From Acanthococcus lagerstroemiae (Eukaryota; Arthropoda; Insecta; Hemiptera; Eriococcidae), in the NCBI GenBank assembly GCA_031841125.1, contig CM063106.1:16492001-16556000 (forward strand): a stretch of 64,000 nt of DNA, in the 5' to 3' direction. A model generated the notes under the pieces. The model did not search any database. It was not told the origin of the DNA and saw nothing but the letters and a program-made list of their open reading frames with translations. Positions 55,002 to 64,000 of the stretch are shown in pieces (positions within the stretch are counted from its first letter, which is position 1; each line of letters starts with the position of its first letter). The translations under genes and the position numbers were made by a program.

Positions 55002-56869
55002 ATTTTTTTTCGTTTATGTGTCAAAGCAAAGACTTAAAAATGTCAAAAAAAAAACTTGAACAGGGGTGAAAGCTTGATTTGGTACGTACCTATTTTCATT
55101 AGCTGTAAATAAAATTGATTTTGAAAAAATTTCAAAGAATTTGGGGCTATAGTCCCCTAGCCCCCTCCTTAGTTGAGCCCTTGCTTAATATTAAATATCA
55201 AACGAAAAGAAAATATGGGTAAGCTTGAGTTTCCTCCTAGATACACGCCGAGTGAGGAGTTCTCACTGGAGCTTCAAGAAAAAAATCCAAACCCGGGGTA
55301 CATCCGAATAAAAGAAAAAGTTAAGGAATTTTTTACGAACTCTTTGGAAATCACGGGCTTGCGCACGAAGATCCCGAAAAATATCGGACAATAAAAAATT
55401 CGGGCCCCCACTGTGAAAGATCGTAGTAGTGTTAATGGTTGATATCCTAGAAGTTGCATGTTTTCAATTTTATTAAAAATAAACATGTTTTTCACGAATT
55501 GTTCGATTTCTAATGGATTTTGGAAGTCGGAAGAAATTATGTGACTAACACATATTTCATTGATATGAGTAAGAATGGGCAATTTTTTTTTTTTTGAAAA
55601 TCGAAGAATTGAACTATTCAGACGTTTTTCAAACAATAGTGAACCAAAAATTTACCGGACACTTTCCCGAAGCCATTTTTCCGAATGGTAATTTTCCCAA
55701 AAATAAATATCTTGAAACAAATTTCCCGAATTATTTTTTCCTGAAAATAAATATCCCGAATGACGTTTTCCTAGAGTTTTCTAAGGAGGAGGGGGGATTT
55801 CCAGGTGTTGACCCTCAAAATATGATTAAAAAAAGAAAGACTAATTTGTAAGCAAAGCAAGCAAAACATTTTCAATTTTAGAGAGATTTCTACAGTTACA
55901 TTATGAGGGGGATTATTGCCCCTAAATACTCCTCTTAAAACCAGCTATGTCCCAAACATAGCATATTAAGTATATTGCGCTGATATCGTTGATGAAACAG
56001 CAGCGGTGGAGTGAAAAGAGACATAAAGAGGGCCAGGCATCCTACGCCCTGCTATGTCCTAAAATTTTCTCTCTAGAGAATTTAATTTTCTCCAAAATTC
56101 GATCAGTTCATACATTTCAAAATGACTTGCTACAATTCTGAAATATCAGCCTTCTCGCCCCGAGCTCGACATAGTGTCAATTCATTCTTCCTTATTAACT
56201 TTGATAACGCATCCCGAATGAAGTTGAGACTTGATATTTCATTTCCCTGTACACATCCAGAATGAACTCGGCGGACTTTGGGACTATGTGGCTGCATTAT
56301 TGCAAATGGTACGACTAGAAACCATAAATGGATTTTAAAATTAACATAGACACTAAGGGATTTGGTGGCCTTTGGATCCGGAATGACTAGTGATCCATAT
56401 TATCCACAATTATCAAAACAAAAGGCAAAGAAAAAAGGGAAAAACGAAAAAAGCTCTGCAAGTCAAACTGTCCAAGACTGCTGATACTATCGTGGTACTA
56501 AAGGTGTTCAGTCGAATTCCTATCTCTAATTCTTACTAAGGATTGGATACACAACAGGTAAAATTGTGAAGGCCAAAATCTCAAGTAACAGTCTTTGAAC
56601 TTCGACATCGTAGAAATTAACTCGTTTGTAAGTAACTAAAAGAAATTTCTCTCTTAGCCCTTCGTCTTTCCAGACCACCCCGAGAAATAAAGTCGAGTCA
56701 CTTATATTTCTCAAAACTTCTGTTGCCGTGAACATCGTCTCTCTTTGTTTTGATTTTCCTGGAATTACGGAAATTCTGCTCGTGTTGAATGAAATGATAA
56801 AAATACAGAAACTATAATAATATGCGAGTACGATATAAAAACACACTGTCATTAGTCATGCTACAGTCG
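55002..56869. other. Intronic spacer with a TTCCCGAA-rich degenerate repeat at 55655-55775
   Basis: TTTCCCGAA, TTTTTCCGAATGG, AAATTTCCCGAATTATTT and ATATCCCGAATGACG recur about every 20-40 bases. AAAATAAATATC is repeated at 55699 and 55747. Otherwise no feature. Confidence 0.45.
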
Positions 56870-57400
56870 AAGGTCCTCCGTATATTACTGTATTTGATTC
56901 TATACGCGACTTCAAAAGAAAAACCGATCGTAAAAAGGATGCCATAAAGATCTTAATAATAGTTAAGTTTCGAAAATAAAAATAAAATCATTTTAATACG
57001 CTTTTCGCGAGTTTCTTTTTGTGCCCCCTTTTTTTTTCCTTGTGTGTCGTGTAAAAGTGTGCACCTATATACCGTGCCGAACATTTACGACTTCTAGAAT
57101 TATACGTAATAACCGCGCGGCAACGAGTGTTTTGTAGAATGTATAAAAGTACCAATACCCCCTCTCCCGAAGCTGTCATCGGAAAAATAAGACTATGTGC
57201 ACATTAGGTGCGTATACCTATATTCAGAAAAAGTAAAATAATAAATTGAAATTAATTCGTGTGTAACGACGGCGGAATGAATGGAATGCCGGTATATAAA
57301 TCGAGTTTGGGTTCTCTGCACTCAAAAAATAGCGTGCATTTTGAATTCTCGGTACGATCACCGGCAATTATTCAGCTCAGTTTTACAAGACCAAGCCGTA
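56870..57400. promoter_or_regulatory. Short repeat-poor island
   Basis: Balanced composition with CpG words (ATAACCGCGCGGCAACG at 57108, CGACGGCGGAATG at 57268) and AATTAATTCG at 57250. Candidate non-coding element, weakly supported. Confidence 0.2.
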
Positions 57401-57644
57401 TGTAGAAATGAAACTTTCAAATGCTTCTGTTATAGGAAGTTTTTCTCCAATCATTCCACCTGTTTTTGCGACACATGAACATCACGCTCTTTTGCCGCTT
57501 TATTCCGTTTTATATCTGGCCAATAGCAGATTGGTGTTCTTATTTTCACACTCTTTTCTACAAAATTCGTATGTTTTCTTGTGCTACCTTTCAGCCATGA
57601 CAAAGAAAATCACAAACATTTGTTCCTATTATAGAGGTTTTATT

Positions 57645-58015
57645 TCATAAACGCGCCTCATTACAAACATTTCCCATAAAAAATATTTTAATAAGTATCG
57701 GTAACACGCCATCATTGCAAGCATTCACCATTTTAAGCATTCCCCTTACAACATTTCACCAAGAACAGTCCTCATATTACAAACATTCATCATTGTATAA
57801 ACTTGCCTTTACAATCATTCCACATTGCAAACATTCTAACATTACAGACATTCCCCATCATAAACATTCTCCATTATAAGCATTTGCTGTTACAAACACT
57901 ACTCGTTACAAGCATTCTCTGTTGCAAATATTCCTTATTACGAACATTTGTCATTACAAGTATTACTCATTACATTCCTTGTCACAAACATTTGCCGTTA
58001 CAAACATTCCTCATC
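57645..58015. repeat. Degenerate CATTACAAACATT minisatellite (left part)
   Basis: CATTACAAACATTC, CATTGCAAGCATTC, GTTACAAACACTAC and related words at 14-15-base spacing. The array is interrupted by a SINE and resumes at 58486-58560. Similar words near 59865-59930. Confidence 0.85.
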
Positions 58016-58479
58016 ACCATTGGTTCTCATGCTTCGTGGCTGAATCCTCAGGGATCGCGGTTTCTGATTCACGACTCTTCCTGCCAGGTTAGTCGGGGTA
58101 GTTCTCCACTGCTTTCCTCATGATTTGTTACATTAGAGTTTTCCTTCTCTGTGTTCAGAGTGTGCAACTGCAGTTCGCTTACTAACTACATGTTTTCATA
58201 ACGTTGAGTAAGCTGATTACAACGTGCATACGCACAGTACCAGATCTCTCTGTTCTGGTGGTAACACTCCCTGCGAATGTGATGCCTTGTTCAGTCAAAC
58301 TGGTGGGGTTACAGGGTGCGTTATCTTTCTACCTCAACTGATACTGCAGTCACTCTGTTTGCTAGGATATTAGTGGGAGTAGTCGAATATCACTAGCTTT
58401 CCAGTGCTAGTGGGACTCGAACCCTGAGACGCAAGGATTGCAAAGCGGGCACGGTAACTACTCCACCACAGAATGACTA
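58016..58479 (-). mobile_element. SINE family B, longest copy (about 460 bp)
   Basis: The minus-strand head has an A-box-like TGGTGGAGTAGTTACCGTG (rc of about 58450-58470) and a perfect B box GGTTCGAGTCC (rc of about 58413-58423), the layout of a tRNA-derived polymerase III promoter. The rest of the body is shared with 8196-8447 and 40395-40530 (GAACTGCAGTTGC, GGAAAGCAGTGGAGAACTAC, CCCGACTAACC, CAGAAACCGCG). It splits the CATTACAAACATT minisatellite. No exact target duplication, partly because the host sequence is itself repetitive. Confidence 0.82.
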
Positions 58480-58485
58480 ACAAAC

Positions 58486-58560
58486 ACAACTCATACTCAT
58501 TACAAACATGCTTCATTACAAGCATTTGCTATTTCAAACTCCTTTTATTACAACCATCAC
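58486..58560. repeat. CATTACAAACATT minisatellite (right part)
   Basis: CTCATTACAAACATGCTTCA, then TTACAAGCATTTGC continues the array after the SINE. Confidence 0.75.
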
Positions 58561-58778
58561 GATTGGCATCTTCCAAAGCTATTGCAGTTTCTTTTTTTTT
58601 TTTCCTCCGTTCTCAATTTTTCAATCAAAAATGATTGAAATGAAAACACGCTTTATGTGATGCAGCGTGAATGTATGAACTAAAACACTAGCATATTCTT
58701 TTTCGCTATTGTAATTTTAATTTTCAAAAAGGTCCAACAAATTTTATGCCACAGGGTGCGACATGAGAACCTATCGTA

Positions 58779-59215
58779 TTTCAGATCGCTGTTGTAGTGA
58801 AACAAATGGAGCGGGAAAGCAAAATATCAGCTTGTGGCAGTCTATAGTTTATCAAGTTTTGGTTATCCAATTGTGCTTCAAATCGCTGTAGTCGTGAAAC
58901 AAGTGGAGGGGAGCAAGATATCCGCTGGTAGCAGTCTTATTTTTTATCAAGTTTTGGTTATACGATTGTATTTCAAACCGCTGTAGTAGTGAAGCAAATG
59001 GAGGGGGAGCGAGATATCAGCTGATGGCAGTCTAGTTTATCAAGCTTTGGTTATCCAATTGTGTTTCAAATTGCTGCAGCCGTGAAACAAATGGAGGGGG
59101 AGCGAGATATCAGCTGGTGGCAGTCTAGTTTATCAAGTTTTGGTAAAATCGCTGCAGCTGTAAAACAAATGGAGGGGAGAGAGATATCTCCTGGACTAGT
59201 CTAGTTTATTTTATC
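58779..59215. repeat. Tandem array, period about 95 bp, five copies
   Basis: TTCAAATCGCTGTAGT.GTGAA, then CAAATGGAGGGGGAGCGAGA, then TATCAGCTGGTGGCAGTCTA, then GTTTATCAAGTTTTGGTTAT. Units start near 58779, 58876, 58971, 59064 and 59146, with the last one shortened. Confidence 0.9.
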
Positions 59216-59942
59216 TGTAGCGTTCAGCGAAGATGAGTGTGTAGAACACGGAACACCGCACGTTCGCAGTTAAGTCAGTTTTTAAGAGTGAAGAATCCTA
59301 CGCCTCTACTATTCGCGTTTTTTGAAAATGTTTTTCTTTCTATTCAGCCGTGTGAAACAGTACCTACCAAATATTGTTCCTTTCTAGGTTAACAAATTTC
59401 GCGGAAAAGGGGATATCTATTGATAAAAGAAAGCCTCTGATGGCTGTGTAGAAGATTTTAGAACACCATGCTCAAAAAAATGATGGTTAATTTCAAGAAG
59501 CTGGTCGAGAATGCTGTTGAAAATAGGGGTGGCCATTTGAGCGATGTTTTTAAAATGAATTAGTTTTGTAATATGTGTTCATTTAAAATAAAAATTGGTA
59601 ATATTCGATGTCTTTTCGTTAGAAGTAAATTTTCTACACTTATTTATTCCCCAGTTATGGCGATCTGAAAAATGATACGTTCCCATGAAAATGTACTTCA
59701 TATTCTTTCCCCCTCTTTGTAGACCTTTAAGGCGGGACCATAGAATGTTACCTAATCGATTTTCGAGAAAAAAGAAAATATTCTACGCCACACGGGGAAA
59801 AAACAGGCTACCAGTCATGACAGCCATTGAATTACAAATATTTCGACTTGTATATACATTCTGTATTACAAAAATACTCTATAATAAGTCCAACATTTTC
59901 CATTACAAACAAAAATTTTGTAATACAAATATATAATCGCCA
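59216..59942. other. Intronic spacer, no feature
   Basis: Includes the weak CATTACAAAC words near 59865-59930. Nothing coding. Confidence 0.4.
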
Positions 59943-59950
59943 TTTGCCTC

Positions 59951-60123
59951 TAGTGGCGTAGCTAGGGGTTTCCCAAAGGGGGAGGCACAATAAGGTTTTC
60001 AAGGGAGAAACGTCGAAAATTGTGGTATTTTTTAAGAATCGCCAATATTAGAGGACTATGTAAAAATATTGGGGGCACGTGCCCCCCTGCGACCTCCCCT
60101 GTTCCCCCGACGCTACGCCACTG
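59951..60123. mobile_element. hAT MITE of 173 bp, CAGTGGCGTAGC ends, perfect 8-bp target duplication
   Basis: TTTGCCTC flanks both sides (59943-59950, 60124-60131). The left end is TAGTGGCGTAGCTAGGGG and the right end is the complement of CAGTGGCGTAGCGTCGGG. Same family as 24613-24755. It lies about 350 bases from the Iroquois exon. Confidence 0.92.
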
Positions 60124-60131
60124 TTTGCCTC

Positions 60132-60433
60132 ACTTGATGTACCTAATTTTCCCGCAGCGACATTCTCAGAGGACAGAGGGTGTGCACTGTGCACCTACCG
60201 AATATTGCGTATATTTTTTCAAATAAGCCCACAATCTACAAATGAAATGAGATATGAGAAACAACAAACAGTGATTGTTCAAAGTTTAAAGACCCCTGCG
60301 AAAACCGACGTCTAAGTTAGAAGTTGAAACGGCACTTCGCAGTTAATGAATTTTCGTTGACTCTCATTCGCTCGTATACCTAGCATTGATCTGTTTTAGG
60401 GACTTAGCTGTCTACATGCAAGCATGTAGACAA
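60132..60433. other. Intron next to the exon donor
   Basis: A small palindrome CTACATGCAAGCATGTAG at 60412-60429. No other feature. Confidence 0.5.
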
Positions 60434-60460
60434 AAAAACCAGAGAGAGAGAAAGAGAAAA
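60434..60460. repeat. GA-rich microsatellite just inside the intron donor
   Basis: AGAGAGAGAGAAAGAGAAAA lies 15-35 bases inside the intron. On the transcribed strand it is a CT-rich run, the type bound by polypyrimidine-tract proteins in RNA. In DNA it is a GAGA-type motif. Function is inference only. Confidence 0.6.
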
Positions 60461-60474
60461 GCGTAAACACTTAC

Positions 60475-60584
60475 CCATTGAAAGGATATCCGGCGAATGC
60501 GGCATCGTAAGGGTGGTAGGCGGCAGGATAGGGCCACACAGCCCCCGATGCGAGATTGTCTTTTAAATCGAGACCCGCTGCGGC
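60475..60584 (-). CDS. Internal coding exon of an Iroquois-class homeobox gene (segment just N-terminal to the homeodomain)
   Basis: The minus strand reads in frame 0 for 36 codons plus two bases (GG), with no stop. The peptide contains GLDLKDN, then WPYPAAYHPYDAAFAG, and ends YPFNG. In insect Iroquois proteins (mirror, araucan, caupolican) a LKD-type motif, a Tyr/Pro-rich stretch and YPFNGYG lead straight into the homeodomain, so this should be the exon just before it. Splice sites fit: a donor GTAAGTG follows immediately (rc of 60468-60474) and an acceptor TTGTTGCAG precedes it, with AG at 60585-60586 rc. The last codon is split in phase 2 and completes a glycine. Iroquois proteins are nuclear TALE-class transcription factors used in patterning (eye, notum, sensory organs). 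Codons are GC-richer than the flanks. Whether this is the mirror or the araucan/caupolican type cannot be decided from this exon. The homeodomain exon was not seen in the window. Confidence 0.82.
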
Positions 60585-62779
60585 CTGCAACAATTATTCA
60601 TAACGGTCGTTCAAATTACTCTCGTTTCGGCGATAAGTTATTATTTACTTATGCGTATAAAGCAAACATCGTGTTTAATTACCACTAAACGCGAAAAATT
60701 AAAAGAACTACGCACATAAATTATTTTGCCTCGTTTCTAACAATCGCGAGAATAGTGCAAACAGCGAATAGAGAAATCAAGTATACCGGGGTGTGGACGT
60801 TTGTTCACGTACTTTTTATTTTAATTTTTATCGAAACTTTCCTACTTCGGGATTCTCTTTTTCGATTGACTAAATACTCCAAGCTATCTTTCATTTTATG
60901 CAATAAATCCGTACATACAGCTCTTCGAATATAAAATGGTAGCTGTTTCTTAATGCGAATTTGTTGTACGGGCCATCGTTGATATCTGAGTAGGTATTTA
61001 CTTTTTTTAAATCAATTCCTCGAATATTGGTTATTTCCTCTATCGTATATGTAAGAGCTGAGACAGTGTACCTACTCATTGTATAAGCCAATCTTGTAGT
61101 ATATATTGCAAAATGTACCTATTGTTATACCTCCACCCAAGTTAATCAAAATAAGACTTTTTAAATTATCTTTGCTCCTACTTTAGCTATGCTAAAATCT
61201 CTTATGAAAAACCAGTCCAAATTCTAGCTATAAAGCGATTCATTCTGTTCACTGGATCAGGAAAGTACTGAAGGGATAGGGACCCTCTCCCAGAAAAACT
61301 GTTTGTTAGTTGGCTAAGTTTAACCCTCAAATACATAGCATAATCTAAAACGCAATGAGTTTCCCTGCTGGGCCAAATTAACGATGACTCAGGGTGCAAT
61401 CATTTACAAAGCGACGGAGAAAAGTCTCATCAGTACGTTCTTACACGGCGTAAAACTTACAAGCAGGTAGGTATATTACAAATTTACTGCAGAGCAACCA
61501 TCTATTTAATCGTTGCAGGCAGATGAGGTTCCTGCCCTCGAAAAAATATTTTTCTCCCTTTTGCAAAAGAGAAGATTCACTGTTACCTTCTTTACTGAAA
61601 TTTATCCCCAAGAATTTGGTTTACTTCCCCTTCTGAATGTGGCCGTCAATCGTTGTAGTGGCAACAGTGGTAGATTAAAGGTACATAATATACCTATGAA
61701 CCTCGTGCATTCCCCCCCCCCCCGTATTTCTCGATATTGCATTTTCTACGATCATCCTTTTTCTATTTGGTCGATTTTGACCAACAATTTCAATTTAGAA
61801 GCTTCGATATTTTTTGCTAAACGTACCCATGAGCGAAGAGGTGAAATTGAACAAAAATGGTTGCTTTGCACTTGCTAAGAGCGAGCATTTGAAAATTTTC
61901 TCCTCTAAACTCGTAGTCTTTACCTCATCCACACTCGATTTATGAGTTGGACGTATAGCTACAAAGTCTGAAAGTGAAAAGTTTTTCCACAGGAAAACGT
62001 AAAAATACATACTTAACCGCCCTTTATCAGCGACCAAAGCTGTTTACGTAGTGCTACTCGGTGGCTTATCATACCATATTTTGAGGTTTAAGTGTCTACA
62101 CGGTATCTATACTTCAAAATATGTTCAACTCCTTATATAATGCATTTAAGGGTCATAATTCAAAAGCTTTGTTACTTAGTTGCATCTATAAGGTATGTAA
62201 CTAATAGCCATAGTTTATCTAGAGTCCAGTTACTGTGGCTTAATTTGTAATACATAATTACAGCTAGTAGGTACTCGACATTACTTTCGAAGTATAAATG
62301 TCACGCATACGAAATTATTGATGAATGCACAAAAAGTACCTAAGTAAAATGAAAGCAAAGGAAATGGTGGTCGTAAAGTCGGGCATAACGGGCATGACGC
62401 GCCAAAAATGTTTGTCTAAATTGGTTAGGCAAGTTCACAAGCATTTTTTTTCTGAAGAATATTTGAAATTGATACGTCTACGGTTTTTATTTGTGGCTCG
62501 CTTTTGACTACTGGTCTGAAATAGAAATTGAGTAAACCAGATATACGCAGGAAATGCCCCTTCAGATTAGCTTCCGTGAGGCTATAATTTGAGCGTTGAG
62601 TGTTCGCTGGACTCGGCTGCGATTAAGACCTCGGAAGAAGATCCGAAGGAATGGAAACCTTTAAAATAGAATAAATAGACATTTGAAAACCTCAACCGTT
62701 AGAAAAATGTAGACCTTCTGAAGAAGCCCAAGCCCGGGAAAATCCCCCTCTTCACCCTGTTTCGTCAGATCTCGTTGTG
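60585..62779 (-). other. Intron or 5' region upstream of the Iroquois exon
   Basis: A minus-strand acceptor AG lies at 60585-60586. The pyrimidine tract before it is weak (AATTGTTGCAG preceded by an A-rich stretch). 60600-61130 is repeat-poor with AT-rich, CpG-containing words and may be regulatory. A 12-C run lies at 61709-61720. No upstream Iroquois exon was recognised. Confidence 0.4.
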
Positions 62780-63175
62780 ATTAATTCATCTCGGAAATTG
62801 AATAAGACTTCATGTAGGCTTTGCACATTCTTCTGAAGATTCATTAAGATTCATGAAGGCTTTTTAGAATTCCCAAATATTCCATTAGGACTTGTTGGAA
62901 CTGTATCAAGAATTTTAAGAGTTCAGGCTTGGTAGAATACCCTGATGGTGTTTAAAACTCACTACAACTTGTTCCAACACACCTGAAATACCTGCTGGGA
63001 TGCTTTGAAACCCCATCAAGATTCCACAGAGACTATCTAAGATATGCTATGATTCTGATTCGTACAGGCTCTCTTATGAGGACTCATTCTTACTAGCTAA
63101 GATGCAGTTCTGACTAATTAGAACTTTCTAAAACTCTTTTAGAACTTACTAAAATCCTCTTTTAAGCTCCGTTGT
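62780..63175. repeat. Degenerate AAGACT-type minisatellite (array e)
   Basis: GAATAAGACTTCATGTAGGCT, AAGATTCATTAAGATTC, TTAGGACTTGTTGGAAC, GAACTTACTAAAATCC-type words every 12-15 bases, same strand as array c. This array lies outside the long intron, on the other side of the exon. Confidence 0.6.
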
Positions 63176-63735
63176 CGATTTCACTGAAGTAAAACTCCAT
63201 GAAGACTGTGATTAAGTCAATGTTCAAACTTTTGGATGATTTTGAGAAACTTTTATTCGCTTTAAGCCCTAGTGACTGAACTAAACCATCTTCCAAAGGT
63301 TCGACCCAGAACCATAACATGATTTGAGGGGGGGGGGGGTACTTTCCCAGGATGGTCAACTCGGGGCTACACTGCGAATTTCACGCCCAAAAATATAAAA
63401 TAAATATCTTGGCTTTTCTGCTAAGGAGCCAAACCATCGGCTCAGGTATTTACCCATCGGACTACACTGGGTCTAGCTTAAAAATTCGCAGGGGTTGCCA
63501 GGAAAAAGAATTTGGCGGAACAATCCGACAAAACATTGCTTCAGCTGCTGGAAATAAATTCTTTCAGCCAGTTGCTCGACAGCTTGACAAAAATCACATC
63601 ACCCAAAAATCAAAGCCTGCAGTTCCAAGAAAATAGCTGGAGCACAAACTGAAGCTAGTACACAGACAAACAATATTTTTATAATTTTTGCTGTCCACGA
63701 GAAGCTTATGTCTACAAAAAGGGCAACGCCAAGGG
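63176..63735. other. Upstream intron spacer, no gene
   Basis: A 12-G run at 63328-63339. The frame 63352-63636 has no family motif. Confidence 0.4.
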
Positions 63736-63902
63736 CATAGGCGCAAATAGATGGGGGCTTGGGGGGCTTGGCCCCCAAACTTTTAAATAGCCCCCCAACT
63801 CTGAAAGATTACCAAAGAAAATGACGCAGGAAGTGGTTTTGCTTCATAATAAGGGGGCTTAAGTCCCCCCCCCCCTAATTCTGAGCCCTATTTACGCTTC
63901 TA
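63736..63902. mobile_element. hAT MITE of 167 bp, CATAGGCGCAAATAG ends, perfect 8-bp target duplication
   Basis: GCCAAGGG at 63728-63735 and 63903-63910. The left end is CATAGGCGCAAATAG and the right end is the complement of TAGAAGCGTAAATAG. G-rich and C-rich runs (CCCCCCCCCC near 63866) lie just inside the ends. Related to 23923-24211 by its CATAGGCGC end. Confidence 0.9.
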
Positions 63903-64000
63903 GCCAAGGGACAAATCGACACCTTAGAGCAAAATAGTGCTATCTACATTTTATTGAAATTGGCAGGAAAGGGAAAAGAAGTTTTCAGTAGCCTATCACT

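Larger units (their letters stand above)
1..60474 (-). other. Very long intron downstream of the Iroquois exon (3' end outside window)
   Basis: A consensus donor, gtaagtg, begins at 60474 on the minus strand. No minus-strand exon resembling the Iroquois homeodomain (for example WFANARRR or KKENKMTW codons) was seen to the left, and no other host exon was recognised. The whole stretch is therefore inferred to be intron of more than 60 kb. It is filled with transposon relics and repeat-poor islands, as listed below. Large introns and intergenic deserts rich in enhancers are known for Iroquois loci. A nested non-coding or small gene cannot be excluded by reading alone. Confidence 0.55.

Noticed and set aside
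58400..58480. Possible tRNA gene with perfect B box GGTTCGAGTCC
   Set aside because: It is the head of SINE family B, and the sequence does not fold into a complete cloverleaf with an acceptor stem.
57645..58560. CRISPR-like spaced repeats (CATTACAAACATT words)
   Set aside because: Units are only about 14 bases, degenerate and without uniform spacers; eukaryotic minisatellite.
1..60474. Iroquois homeodomain exon on the minus strand
   Set aside because: Looked for codons of WFANARRR and KKENKMTW and for a GARRKNATRE start; none seen. A complete six-frame homology search would be needed to be certain.

Overview
This is eukaryotic nuclear DNA. It is AT-rich, has no dense ORFs, and is full of degraded transposons, SINEs, MITEs, minisatellites and homopolymer runs. 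The longest open frames (about 130 codons) are antisense noise or decayed mobile-element fragments. An arthropod, most likely an insect, is suggested by the one recognisable host exon, by the LINE, mariner and Merlin relics, and by the many tRNA-derived SINEs. The order cannot be fixed from the sequence; a hemipteran-like genome is only a guess.

The only host coding sequence I can support is a 110-bp internal exon on the minus strand at 60475-60584. Its product ends in HPYDAAFAGYPFNG and contains GLDLKDN, which matches the stretch just before the homeodomain of insect Iroquois-class proteins (mirror, araucan/caupolican). The homeodomain exon itself was not found. It should lie beyond the left edge, so positions 1-60474 are best read as one intron of more than 60 kb. 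Positions 60585-64000 are the preceding intron or 5' region.

Layout: 1-8 kb is mostly featureless AT-rich DNA with one SINE. 8-13.7 kb is a dense MITE and tandem-repeat cluster: two hAT-type MITEs with perfect 8-bp target duplications, a 233-bp tandem array, a GGGTAAC-rich inverted-repeat element, and a MITE with 41-bp perfect terminal repeats. 14-19 kb has scattered repeats and a second GGGTAAC element. 20.2-20.9 kb is a repeat-free island with homeodomain-type sites. 21.4-24.8 kb holds a decayed LINE interrupted by an internally deleted mariner, followed by two hAT MITEs. 26.8-31.6 kb has a third GGGTAAC element, a 5'-truncated LINE with 15-bp target duplication and two inverted-repeat elements. 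32-39.9 kb has repeat-poor islands, a Merlin-transposase relic, a pure A/T stretch and an inverted-repeat element with subterminal repeats. 40-43 kb has fold-back MITEs, an 830-bp degenerate array of AAGACT-type units split by a hAT MITE, and a possible poly-A SINE. 43.5-45 kb is another repeat-poor island. 45.8-50.5 kb has a nearly perfect palindromic element, a SINE with 14-bp target duplication, a LINE reverse transcriptase (YADD) and a 323-bp hairpin-forming repeat. 50.7-52.1 kb is repeat-poor. 52-60.4 kb has LINE 3' ends, minisatellites, a SINE and a hAT MITE, followed by the exon and a quieter 5' flank.

No new biological system with coding capacity is visible. The points of most interest are the very large intron of a developmental homeobox gene, the islands in it that may be enhancers, and several short non-autonomous element families whose boundaries can be fixed from target-site duplications.
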